From positions 124,001 to 188,000 of the forward strand of contig NZ_JBMEMN010000001.1 in NCBI RefSeq assembly GCF_049310905.1: a stretch of DNA of 64,000 nt. The letters are read 5' to 3'. The translations under genes were made by a program, and so were the position numbers. This stretch comes from Gudongella sp049310905 (GTDB lineage Bacteria; Bacillota; Clostridia; Tissierellales; Tissierellaceae). Numbering within the stretch: position 1 is the stretch's first letter; the number at the start of each line of letters is the position of its first letter. Shown piece after piece: positions 50,486 to 57,580 of the stretch. The notes below the pieces were generated by a model. That model did not search any database. It was given only the letters and a program-made list of their open reading frames with translations, and was not told the origin of the DNA.

Positions 50486-50505
50486 CCAAAAGCTCCAGCT
50501 TTTGG
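50486..50505 (-). other. hairpin in the rpoB leader
   Basis: 8-bp perfect stem CCAAAAGC/GCTTTTGG with a TGGA loop, followed by CTATTTTAG, about 30 nt before the rpoB ATG. It may be an mRNA-stabilising or weak attenuating hairpin. Confidence 0.5.
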
Positions 50506-50592
50506 TGGTACGGACTCATCGGTCATTTGAAAATAACAGGTTTAAATTGTTCGTATAATATGCCCATTATAATCATTATTATGCAATATATT

Positions 50593-50621
50593 ATACTATC
50601 ATACACCTTTAGTGATGTCAA
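50593..50621 (-). promoter_or_regulatory. rpoBC promoter
   Basis: Minus-strand TTGACA (50616-50621), 17-nt spacer, TAGTAT (50593-50598), placed right after the rplL terminator. rpoBC is thus transcribed from its own promoter. Confidence 0.82.
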
Positions 50622-50643
50622 ATTTTTTTGTCTGTTTTTGGTG

Positions 50644-50676
50644 AAAAAAAGTGGCTTTCATGATGAAAGCCACTTT
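50644..50676 (-). terminator. rplJ-rplL terminator
   Basis: 12-bp stem AAGTGGCTTTCA/TGAAAGCCACTT, 3-nt loop, then seven T on the minus strand. Very strong intrinsic terminator separating rplJL from rpoBC. Confidence 0.95.
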
Positions 50677-50687
50677 CTATTCTTAAA

Positions 50688-51065
50688 TTACTTAACTTCT
50701 ACAGTTGCTCCAACTTCTTCAAGCTTAGCTTTAAGCTCTTCAGCTTCTTCTTTGCTTGCGCCTTCCTTAATTGGCTTTGGTGCGTTGTCTACAAGCTCTT
50801 TTGCTTCTTTAAGTCCAAGACCAGTGATTTCTCTTACAGCCTTGATAACTTTGATTTTCTCTCCACCAATTGATGAAAGAATTACATCAAACTCAGTTTG
50901 CTCTTCTACTGCTTCTGCTGCTACTGGTGCTGCTGCTGCTACTGCTGCTGGAGCTGCTGCGCTTACTCCGAATTCTTCCTCAAGAGCCTTAACTACTTCT
51001 GAAAGCTCCAATACTGTTAGATTTTTTACTTCTTCAATTAGGTTTAATACTTTTTCACTTGCCAT
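50688..51065 (-). CDS. rplL: 50S ribosomal protein L7/L12
   Basis: 125-residue stalk protein. N-terminal dimerisation domain, an Ala-rich hinge near 35-50 (AAAPAAVAAAAPVAAEA), and a C-terminal domain with KIKVIKAVREITGLGLKEAK that binds translation GTPases. It follows rplJ by 33 bp and is the last gene before the terminator. Confidence 0.98.
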   Translation of the reverse strand: MASEKVLNLIEEVKNLTVLELSEVVKALEEEFGVSAAAPAAVAAAAPVAAEAVEEQTEFDVILSSIGGEKIKVIKAVREITGLGLKEAKELVDNAPKPIKEGASKEEAEELKAKLEEVGATVEVK

Positions 51066-51098
51066 TTTTATTTATCCCTCCGAATTTTAATATAATAT

Positions 51099-51626
51099 TT
51101 ATGCTGCCTTCTCTTCAGCTATAGCGTTTAGAACTATAGCAAGACTTCTTACTGTTCCTTGAAGTACATTTGCGAATCCTTGTATTGGTGCGTTCATACC
51201 AGCAAGTACCTGTGCAACAAGTACATCTTTTGGTGGTAAGTCAGCAAGACTCTTAACTCCGTTTTCATCAATGATTATTCCATCAACGATTCCCGCTTTA
51301 ATCTCAAGCTTTTCGTTTGACTTTGCAAACTCTGATGTAACTTTTGCTGCTGCTACTGGATCTTCCAATCCAAATGCAACTGCTGAAGGTCCTCTAAGAT
51401 ATTCATTGAATTCTTCCAGACCCAAGTCTTTAAATGCAAATCTCATCATTGTATTCTTGTAAACCTTGTAGTCAACTCCAGCTTCCCTGTATTTCTTTCT
51501 AAGCTCAGTCAACTCTTCTACGTCAAGTCCTCTGTAGTCAACCAATATCATAGATTGTGATGAGCTAATCTTTTCTTTGATTTCCTCAACTATCTTTGAT
51601 TTGGCTTGAAGGGTATGTTCCTTCAT
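51099..51626 (-). CDS. rplJ: 50S ribosomal protein L10
   Basis: 175 residues, base of the L7/L12 stalk and autogenous regulator. SSSQSMILVDYRGLDVEELTEL near 20 (SQSMILVDYRGLDVEELTEL), YKVYKNTMMRFA near 52. The start is ATG 51626 after GGAGGTGAAG. An ORF start 24 codons upstream lies in the L10 leader and is rejected. Controlled by the leader at 51662-51757. Confidence 0.97.
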   Translation of the reverse strand: MKEHTLQAKSKIVEEIKEKISSSQSMILVDYRGLDVEELTELRKKYREAGVDYKVYKNTMMRFAFKDLGLEEFNEYLRGPSAVAFGLEDPVAAAKVTSEFAKSNEKLEIKAGIVDGIIIDENGVKSLADLPPKDVLVAQVLAGMNAPIQGFANVLQGTVRSLAIVLNAIAEEKAA

Positions 51627-51661
51627 ATTATCTTCACCTCCTGCTTTGTTATAACAATAAA

Positions 51662-51757
51662 GGTCTCGTACGCAGACACGTAGAGACCCTAATATCAAGA
51701 TTAGATATTTCTCACCTCGGTAGGGTATTAAGCCAGTTGGCTCCTACTGTCTGCGGT
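51662..51757 (-). ncRNA. L10 leader (rplJ attenuator)
   Basis: The 5' UTR of rplJ has the conserved L10-leader sequence CCGCAGACAGTAGGAGCC, then ATACCCTACCGAGGTGAG (51710-51730). P1 pairs CGCAGACA (51748-51755) with TGTCTGCG (51671-51678). The second arm lies in the loop and stem of an alternative hairpin, GGTCTC/GAGACC (51683-51688 with 51662-51667), followed by TTTATT. So L10 binding to the leader and termination are coupled by mutually exclusive folds. Confidence 0.88.
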
Positions 51758-51780
51758 TCTTTATTTAATTAACTTTCATG

Positions 51781-51809
51781 ATTATATCAGCAACAATGTA
51801 CCTTGTCAA
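51781..51809 (-). promoter_or_regulatory. rplJ-rplL promoter
   Basis: Full consensus: TTGACA (51804-51809), 17-nt spacer, TATAAT (51781-51786). It begins at the base after the rplA stop codon. Confidence 0.95.
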
Positions 51810-52508
51810 CTAGTCAGTCAGTTTTCCTGGATTTAATTTGATTCCAGGACCCATTGTACTTGAAATTGTTACTGTTCTCATGTATCTACCTTTTGCAGCA
51901 GCTGGTCTTGCCTTGTTAAGCGCGTCCATGATTGCAACAAAGTTTTCTCTAAGCTTTTCAGTACCGAATGATGCTTTTCCTATTGGTACATGAACGATAC
52001 TAGCCTTGTCAACCCTGTACTCAACCTTACCTGCCTTGATCTCATTAACTGCTTTTTCAATATCGAAAGTAACAGTTCCTGATTTAGGATTAGGCATTAA
52101 GCCCTTAGGTCCAAGGATTCTACCGATTCTACCTACAACGCCCATCATATCTGGAGTTGCAACCACTACGTCGAAATCCATCCAACCATCGTTTTGGATT
52201 TTGGCAACCATATCGTCTCCTCCGACGAAATCAGCACCTGCATCCTCTGCTTCTTTAACCTTTTCACCTTTTGCTATTACAAGTACTCTGCTTGTTTTAC
52301 CAGTACCATGTGGTAATACAACAGCGCCTCTTACTTGCTGGTCTGCATGCCTTGGATCTACTCCAAGTCTTACTGCAAGCTCAACTGTCTCGTCAAACTT
52401 TGCTTTTGAAGTCTGCTGTACCAGCTCAATAGCATCCAATGTGTCATAAAGCTTGTTTCTGTCAACAAGTTTCATGCTCTCTTTATAATGCTTACCTCTT
52501 TTTGGCAT
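51810..52508 (-). CDS. rplA: 50S ribosomal protein L1
   Basis: 232 residues, mobile L1 stalk protein. VELAVRLGVDPRHADQQVRG near 42 and GRIGRILGPKGLMPNPKSGTV near 127 are diagnostic (second read as RIGRILGPKGLMPNPKSGTV). It follows rplK by 48 bp with AGGAGG before the ATG. Confidence 0.98.
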   Translation of the reverse strand: MPKRGKHYKESMKLVDRNKLYDTLDAIELVQQTSKAKFDETVELAVRLGVDPRHADQQVRGAVVLPHGTGKTSRVLVIAKGEKVKEAEDAGADFVGGDDMVAKIQNDGWMDFDVVVATPDMMGVVGRIGRILGPKGLMPNPKSGTVTFDIEKAVNEIKAGKVEYRVDKASIVHVPIGKASFGTEKLRENFVAIMDALNKARPAAAKGRYMRTVTISSTMGPGIKLNPGKLTD

Positions 52509-52556
52509 ACTATAAACCTCCTTGTGGTATTAACGAAAATTTTCTCCCACTATATA

Positions 52557-52982
52557 TTATTCTTCTACTTCAACACCCATGCTTCTTGCAGTTCCAGCTA
52601 CCATGCTCATGGCTGCTTCAATTGATCCTGCATTAAGGTCTGGCATTTTTATCTTAGCTATCTCTTCAAGATCAGCCTTTGATATTTTAGCAACTTTTTT
52701 CTTGTTTGGCTCTCCTGAACCTGACTCAATTCCAACAGCCTTCTTTATAAGAATTGGCGCTGGTGGAGTCTTTGTGATAAATGAAAATGATCTGTCTCCA
52801 TATACTGTCAATACTACAGGTATTATCATTCCTGCCTGATCTGCAGTCTTTGAGTTGAACTCCTTGGTAAACTGCATAATGTTTACTCCGTGAGGTCCTA
52901 AAGCAGTACCTACAGGTGGAGCTGGTGTTGCCTTTCCAGCTGGAATTTGTAATTTAACTAGAGCTATGACTTTTTTAGCCAT
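52557..52982 (-). CDS. rplK: 50S ribosomal protein L11
   Basis: 141 residues. KLQIPAGKATPAPPVGTALGP near 11 (KLQIPAGKATPAPPVGTALG) holds the thiostrepton-contact region; AGTARSMGVEVE is the C-terminus. It is needed for stringent-factor activation. AAGGAGGTGG precedes the ATG. It follows nusG by 113 bp, where a structured leader is visible. Confidence 0.98.
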   Translation of the reverse strand: MAKKVIALVKLQIPAGKATPAPPVGTALGPHGVNIMQFTKEFNSKTADQAGMIIPVVLTVYGDRSFSFITKTPPAPILIKKAVGIESGSGEPNKKKVAKISKADLEEIAKIKMPDLNAGSIEAAMSMVAGTARSMGVEVEE

Positions 52983-52989
52983 AATTCCA

Positions 52990-53095
52990 CCTCCTTATTT
53001 CAATGTGGTTTAGCGGGATAATCCCTCCCACTGCACTTCTATTTATAAAGCATTATTGCTTATAAATCAATCCATCTCGGAAAAAGATATCCGAG
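52990..53095 (-). other. structured intergenic leader between nusG and rplK
   Basis: Three minus-strand hairpins in 110 nt: CTCGGA/TCCGAG directly after the nusG stop (53076-53081 with 53090-53095), a TTTATAAGCA/TGCTTTATAAA stem near 53043-53067, and GGGA/TCCC near 53015-53026. None has a T-run. It could be an L1- or L11-responsive site or mRNA processing signal; no family match is known to me. Confidence 0.3.
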
Positions 53096-53650
53096 TTATA
53101 CTCTCTCTATCTGATCAAACTCAAGCTCAACCAATGTCTCTCTTCCAAACATGGAAACATAGACCTTGACCTTTCGTTTATCCATATTCATACTGTCAAT
53201 GGTTCCAATAAAGTTTTCAAAAGGACCTGCGATAACCTTGACAGGATCCTTGACCTTGAAGTCAACAGCCGGCAATACGATTTTTTCCTGAACTCCCAGA
53301 TTCTTGACTTCTTTGTCAGAAAGGGGTACCGGTTTGGATGACGGGCCAACAAAGCCAGTTACACCTCGGGTGTTTCTAACCAAATACCATGACTCATCAT
53401 TTATAATCATTTTAACAAGAACATATCCAGGAAACATTTTTCTCTCTTTAAGTACCTTTTTCCCGGATTTGTTGTCAATGTATTCTTCAGTTGGAACAGC
53501 GACTTCGAAGATATCATCCTTCATTCCTCTGTTCTCTACCATCTTTTCAAGGTTGGCCTTTACTTTATTTTCATGACCAGAATAAGTATGGACCACATAC
53601 CACTTTGCATCCTTGGCTCTCTCTTCCCTACTCATATCCATTTCCGTCAT
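53096..53650 (-). CDS. nusG: transcription termination/antitermination factor NusG
   Basis: 184 residues. NGN domain with WYVVHTYSGHENKVK near 17 and RKMFPGYVLVKM near 69; C-terminal KOW domain with DPVKVIAGPFENFIGTID near 131. It couples RNA polymerase to the ribosome or Rho. Start choice is uncertain: M1 (53650) lies 24 nt from AAGGGAGGG, with a hairpin between. M4 (53641) and M6 (53635) are alternatives but have only weak GGAAAT upstream. Confidence 0.94.
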   Translation of the reverse strand: MTEMDMSREERAKDAKWYVVHTYSGHENKVKANLEKMVENRGMKDDIFEVAVPTEEYIDNKSGKKVLKERKMFPGYVLVKMIINDESWYLVRNTRGVTGFVGPSSKPVPLSDKEVKNLGVQEKIVLPAVDFKVKDPVKVIAGPFENFIGTIDSMNMDKRKVKVYVSMFGRETLVELEFDQIERV

Positions 53651-53655
53651 AATTT

Positions 53656-53681
53656 GGGGACCACTTGGGTCCTACCCTCCC
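53656..53681 (-). other. hairpin between Shine-Dalgarno and start codon of nusG
   Basis: Minus strand: GGGAGGG (53675-53681), TA, GGACC (53668-53672), CAAGT loop, GGTCC (53658-53662), CCAAATT, ATG. Folding would bring the site and the ATG to an effective 9 nt. Extension by GG/CC could instead mask part of the site. Confidence 0.55.
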
Positions 53682-53689
53682 TTGTAATA

Positions 53690-53905
53690 CTAAATAATAA
53701 ACGATAAAATTCCACCTAAAATCAAATCCAGAACGTAAACTATTATTGCTACCAATACACTGATAAATATAACTACGCCTGTGTAGTTTAGAAGTTCTTT
53801 TCTGTTAGGCCAGATAACTTTTCTAAGCTCTGATTTAACACCTCTAAAGTAAGTGGATAATCTATCCTTTGTTTTTACAGATCCTGTGTTTGTCCCTGCC
53901 ATCAT
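53690..53905 (-). CDS. secE: preprotein translocase subunit SecE
   Basis: 71 residues, one C-terminal membrane helix (about 43-65). RLSTYFRGVKSELRKVIWPNRKELLNYT, seen here as FRGVKSELRKVIWPNRKEL, is diagnostic. It is a partner of SecY. It lies between rpmG and nusG, the standard order. Confidence 0.96.
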   Translation of the reverse strand: MMAGTNTGSVKTKDRLSTYFRGVKSELRKVIWPNRKELLNYTGVVIFISVLVAIIVYVLDLILGGILSFII

Positions 53906-53926
53906 TTCACATCCTTACTTTAACAG

Positions 53927-54076
53927 TTATTTTGTTTCCTTGTGAGCTGTGTGCTTCTTACAGAATTTACAATATTTCTGAAGCTCAATTCTCTCTGTAG
54001 TATTCTTTTTGTTCTTCTTAGTTACATAATTTCTCTGCTTGCACTCTGTACACGCCAATGTGACTCTGTCTCTCAT
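53927..54076 (-). CDS. rpmG: 50S ribosomal protein L33
   Basis: 49 residues, too short for common ORF cut-offs. MRDRVTLACTECKQRNYVTKK followed by CKFCKKHTAHKETK (first part given as RDRVTLACTECKQRNYVTK). Both CxxC pairs are intact, so it is the zinc-dependent form. AGGAGGTG precedes the ATG. It lies between tuf2 and secE. Confidence 0.97.
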   Translation of the reverse strand: MRDRVTLACTECKQRNYVTKKNKKNTTERIELQKYCKFCKKHTAHKETK

Positions 54077-54234
54077 CTATCACACCTCCTAGTATCACCC
54101 ATGGTGTTATCTACATATATAATTTCAATTAAATTGGGCACAATCTCCCATTATTAATGCACTACTAATATACCCTATCACAAATCATTATTAGTGTCAA
54201 TAAATAATTCATACCTGTAAACAGGACATGTCAT

Positions 54235-54264
54235 AAAAAGACCGGGTCAAAAGACCCAGTCTTT
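54235..54264 (-). terminator. tuf2 terminator
   Basis: Stem AAGACTGGGTC/GACCCGGTCTT with a TTTT loop, then TTTTT on the minus strand, just after the tuf2 stop. Some read-through must serve rpmG-secE-nusG, or they have an unseen promoter. Confidence 0.92.
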
Positions 54265-54268
54265 CACT

Positions 54269-55462
54269 TTATTCGTAAACCTTTGTTACAACGCCTGCTC
54301 CTACTGTTCTTCCACCTTCTCTGATTGCGAATCTTAGTCCTTCTTCCATCGCGATTGGTGTAATCAGCTCAATTGCAAATCTTGCGTTGTCTCCTGGCAT
54401 TACCATCTCTATTCCTTCTTCTAGCTGGATATCGCCTGTTACATCTGTTGTTCTAAAGTAGAACTGTGGTCTGTAACCGTTAAAGAATGGAGTGTGTCTT
54501 CCTCCCTCTTCCTTGCTCAATACGTATACTTCTGAATCAAACTTTACGTGTGGCTTGATTGATCCTGGCTTTGCAAGTACCTGACCTCTTTCGATCTCTG
54601 TTCTCTGTACTCCTCTTAGCAACAGTCCTACATTGTCTCCTGCCTGTGCATCATCAAGTAGCTTTCTGAACATCTCTACTCCGGTTACTACTACTGTTCT
54701 TGGTGCTTCTGTAAGTCCAACTATTTCTACGTTGTCTCCAGTTTTAACGACTCCTCTTTCCACTCTTCCTGTTGCTACTGTTCCTCTACCTGTTATTGAG
54801 AATACATCCTCTACTGGCATTAGGAATGGCTTGTCTGTGTCTCTTACTGGCTGTGGAATGTACTCGTCTACCTGCTTCATCAATTCAACAATCTTGTCTC
54901 CCCATTCTCCGTCTGGATCTTCTAGGGCCTTAAGTGCTGATCCCACTACTATTGGAGCGTTGTCTCCGTCGAATTCGTATTCGCTAAGAAGCTCTCTTAC
55001 TTCCATCTCTACAAGCTCGATCAGTTCTGGGTCATCCACCATGTCTTCCTTGTTCAGGAATACTACTATCTTAGGTACTCCTACCTGCCTTGAAAGAAGA
55101 ATGTGCTCTCTTGTCTGTGGCATTGGACCGTCTGCTGCACTTACTACCAATATTGCTCCGTCCATCTGTGCTGCTCCTGTAATCATGTTCTTTACATAGT
55201 CAGCATGGCCTGGACAGTCTACGTGTGCGTAGTGTCTTGCATCTGTTTCGTACTCAACGTGTGCTGTTGAGATTGTGATTCCTCTTTCTCTCTCTTCTGG
55301 TGCCTTGTCTATGTTGTCATAGCTTATGAATTCTCCTGAACCGAATCTCTTGTTCAGTACAAATGTTATAGCTGCTGTAAGAGTTGTCTTACCATGGTCT
55401 ACGTGACCAATTGTTCCTACGTTAACGTGTGGTTTGTTTCTTTCAAACTTTTTCTTACCCAT
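54269..55462 (-). CDS. tuf: elongation factor Tu, copy 2
   Basis: 397 residues, identical in protein sequence to copy 1 (38435-39628) with the same GTPase motifs. The DNA also appears identical. It is preceded by tRNA-Thr(GGT) and followed by rpmG-secE-nusG, the tufB-type context known from E. coli, where thrT precedes tufB. It has its own terminator directly downstream. Confidence 0.98.
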   Translation of the reverse strand: MGKKKFERNKPHVNVGTIGHVDHGKTTLTAAITFVLNKRFGSGEFISYDNIDKAPEERERGITISTAHVEYETDARHYAHVDCPGHADYVKNMITGAAQMDGAILVVSAADGPMPQTREHILLSRQVGVPKIVVFLNKEDMVDDPELIELVEMEVRELLSEYEFDGDNAPIVVGSALKALEDPDGEWGDKIVELMKQVDEYIPQPVRDTDKPFLMPVEDVFSITGRGTVATGRVERGVVKTGDNVEIVGLTEAPRTVVVTGVEMFRKLLDDAQAGDNVGLLLRGVQRTEIERGQVLAKPGSIKPHVKFDSEVYVLSKEEGGRHTPFFNGYRPQFYFRTTDVTGDIQLEEGIEMVMPGDNARFAIELITPIAMEEGLRFAIREGGRTVGAGVVTKVYE

Positions 55463-55476
55463 TTCTCAATTCCTCC
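54269..55476. repeat. duplicated tuf unit, copy 2
   Basis: Second copy of the 1.2-kb repeat described at 38435-39642; identity ends at the stop codon on one side and 14 nt upstream of the ATG on the other. The orientation is the same, 15.8 kb apart, so recombination between them would delete the rpoBC and ribosomal genes between. Confidence 0.9.
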
Positions 55477-55526
55477 CTTAAATTATCCTTTCCAAGAAAA
55501 CTTGTCCGGGTGTTTCTCTTCTTATA

Positions 55527-55602
55527 TGGAGCCCACGACCGGACTCGAACCGGTGACCTCTTGCTTACCATGCAAGTGCTCTACCTCCTGAGCTACGTGG
55601 GC
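55527..55602 (-). tRNA. tRNA-Thr(GGT)
   Basis: 76 nt including encoded CCA. Acceptor GCCCACG/CGTGGGC, D arm with AGCTC...GAGC, anticodon stem CTTGC/GCAAG with loop ATGGTAA (anticodon GGT, reads ACC and ACT), T arm with GGTTCGAGTCC and discriminator T. It is directly upstream of tuf2 with one promoter for both. Confidence 0.97.
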
Positions 55603-55614
55603 TTACAATAAGAT

Positions 55615-55643
55615 ATTTTACTATTGATTAAGATGCTTGTCAA
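55615..55643 (-). promoter_or_regulatory. tRNA-Thr-tuf2 promoter
   Basis: TTGACA (55638-55643), 17-nt spacer, TAAAAT (55615-55620), between sigH and the tRNA. Confidence 0.88.
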
Positions 55644-55646
55644 TAC

Positions 55647-56288
55647 TCATTCTTTGTTGACCAGATATCTTTCAATCTTCCTCTTGATCCGCTGTAATGC
55701 GTTATCTATGGTTTTAACCCGTCTGTTCAGATCAAGGGCTATCTCCTCGTAGCTCCTTCCTTCGACATAGAAGGTAAGTACTTGTCGCTCAAGGTTGCTT
55801 AACATGCTGTTTATCTTTTGTTCCATGTCATCCAGATCCTCTTTGCCTATGAATAGATCCATGGGATCTGTTGCTCCACCACTGGTTACGGTTTCAGCCA
55901 TTGTTGATGTACCATCCCTGTAAACAGGTTTATTCAATGAAATATAACCGTTAAGAGGTAAATGCTTCTGCCTTGTGGCAGTTTTTATAGCAGTAATCAT
56001 CTGTCTAGTCACACAGATATCTGCAAAGTTTCTAAAGGAGGATGTCCTTTCTTCCCTATAATCCCTAATGGCCTTGTAGAGTCCAATCATTCCCTCCTGG
56101 ATTATATCATCCCGGTCGGCTCCCACAATGTAGTAGACCTTTGCCTTTACCTTCACAAGGTCCTTATACTTGTATATAAGATGTTCCAAGGCCAGAAGAT
56201 CCCCTTCATTGGCCAGTCTTACAATTTCCTCATCTGACAATCCATCATAAATATGTCCCTTGTCCGAATCCTGTCTGTTGAAGACCAT
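55647..56288 (-). CDS. sigH: RNA polymerase sporulation sigma factor SigH
   Basis: 213-residue sigma-70-family factor. Region 2 has ALEHLIYKYKDLVKVKA and DIIQEGMIGLYKAIRDY near 52-90; region 4 has LSNLERQVLTFYVEGRSYEEIA near 160-182 (as LSNLERQVLTFYVEGRSY) and a helix-turn-helix to NALQRIKRK. This matches sigma-H of Firmicutes, which starts sporulation. The start is ATG 56288 after GGGGGG. The order cysS-mrnC-thyX-rlmB-yacP-sigH is conserved in Clostridia. Confidence 0.93.
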   Translation of the reverse strand: MVFNRQDSDKGHIYDGLSDEEIVRLANEGDLLALEHLIYKYKDLVKVKAKVYYIVGADRDDIIQEGMIGLYKAIRDYREERTSSFRNFADICVTRQMITAIKTATRQKHLPLNGYISLNKPVYRDGTSTMAETVTSGGATDPMDLFIGKEDLDDMEQKINSMLSNLERQVLTFYVEGRSYEEIALDLNRRVKTIDNALQRIKRKIERYLVNKE

Positions 56289-56313
56289 TGTGAAACCCCC
56301 CTGATGATTATGT

Positions 56314-56838
56314 CTATTTTTCGTTCCAGTCTTTAAGTTTGTGTAAAACCTGATCCTCCAGCCTGCCAATGTTTATGTCGTTTTTTGTATTTAGTCTTCT
56401 TCTCTTTTTACTAACCATTCTCATTTCATCTTCAATTTCCACCTGAAGCTCTCTTGCAGATACTCTTATACCGCCCCTTGAAAGGATAATCTGTTGCTCA
56501 ATCCAGTCGGAGGTTGCAACCCTTACTCTCATCTCACGGCCCATAACATCCAGCGCCTTTTCAATGTAGTGGTCGGCCAGCTCATTTTCTTTGGTGTAGA
56601 CAACATGAAGACCTTTGTATTCTTCTTTACTCCTGTTGTTACCCTTAACCATATAGGCATCAAACACAACGATTATTTCAATATCAGAATAATGCTTGTA
56701 CTCAGCGAGAATTTCAAGAAGTGCTGACCTGGCTTGCTCAAGATCAACCTTTGAAATCTCCTTTAAATTCTCCCAGGAGTTAATTATGTTGTAGCCGTCT
56801 ACAAACAGATACTCCTTAGGTTTTCTACTCCTTTTCAT
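56314..56838 (-). CDS. NYN-domain ribonuclease, YacP/Rae1-like
   Basis: 174-residue PIN-like NYN domain. EYLFVDGYNIINSWENL near 8-24 with the acidic D and N, VVFDAYMVKG near 57, and VRVATSDWIEQQIILSRGG near 106. In B. subtilis, YacP (Rae1) cleaves mRNA in the ribosomal A site. Overlaps rlmB by 14 bp and precedes sigH by 25 bp, the usual neighbours. Confidence 0.9.
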   Translation of the reverse strand: MKRSRKPKEYLFVDGYNIINSWENLKEISKVDLEQARSALLEILAEYKHYSDIEIIVVFDAYMVKGNNRSKEEYKGLHVVYTKENELADHYIEKALDVMGREMRVRVATSDWIEQQIILSRGGIRVSARELQVEIEDEMRMVSKKRRRLNTKNDINIGRLEDQVLHKLKDWNEK

Positions 56839-57568
56839 AAGACTGCCTCACAACCTCATAAATGAGTATTGATGCAGCATTGGAAGCATTAAGAGATCCA
56901 ATCTTTCCCGTCATTGGTATTTTAACCAGAACATCGCATTTTTCCTTTACCAACCTGGAGAGTCCTTTGCCTTCGCTTCCGATTACCAGACCGATCGCAC
57001 CTTTTAGTTCAGTCTTGAAATATTCGGAATCACTATCCATGTCAGCTCCGTAAATCCATAATCCTTGATCTTTTAGCTCTTCCATTGCCTGAACAATGTT
57101 GGTTACATGAGCCACTTTCATATATTCAACAGCACCTGCTGAGGCCTTGTATACGGTCTGGTTAACCATTGCAGCCCTTCTCTTGGGGATTATGACCCCG
57201 TGCACTCCAGCACTCTCCGCAGTCCGTATTATGGCTCCCAGGTTGTGTGTATCCTCTATACCATCCAGTATTACTACAAAGGGTGACTCATTCCTGCTCT
57301 TGGCCAACTCAATAATATCCTTCACCTCTGAATATTCAAATCCTGTTACAAGGGCAACCACACCCTGATGAGCATTGCCTTCAGACATTGAGTCCAGTTT
57401 ATTCTTGTCTACCTGTTGAATCACAATTCCCATGTCCTTTGCCTTGCCCATTATTTTATTGATTGAACCCTTTAGGTCTCCTTTAAGGACATAAAGCTTA
57501 TCCACCTGCTTATCTGATTTAAGAAGTTCCATAACCGGATTCCTTCCAGATACATACATTTCTTTCAT
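56825..57568 (-). CDS. rlmB: 23S rRNA (guanosine-2'-O)-methyltransferase RlmB
   Basis: 247-residue SPOUT methyltransferase. N-terminal substrate-binding domain GRNPVMELLKS, then DGIEDTHNLGAIIRTAES near 100-117, GSEGKGLSRLVKEKCD near 193-208 and PMTGKIGSLNASNAASILIYE near 214 (IPMTGKIGSLNASNAASI). It probably methylates G2251 of 23S rRNA. It is 12 bp after thyX. Confidence 0.94.
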   Translation of the reverse strand: MKEMYVSGRNPVMELLKSDKQVDKLYVLKGDLKGSINKIMGKAKDMGIVIQQVDKNKLDSMSEGNAHQGVVALVTGFEYSEVKDIIELAKSRNESPFVVILDGIEDTHNLGAIIRTAESAGVHGVIIPKRRAAMVNQTVYKASAGAVEYMKVAHVTNIVQAMEELKDQGLWIYGADMDSDSEYFKTELKGAIGLVIGSEGKGLSRLVKEKCDVLVKIPMTGKIGSLNASNAASILIYEVVRQSYEKE

Positions 57569-57580
57569 ATATATTCTCCT

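Noticed and set aside
50500..50530. Hammerhead-ribozyme-like CCGATGAGTCCGT before rpoB (minus strand)
   Set aside because: It differs from the CTGATGA core by one base, and there is no stem II with a following GAAA and no cleavage-site context. It is most likely chance.
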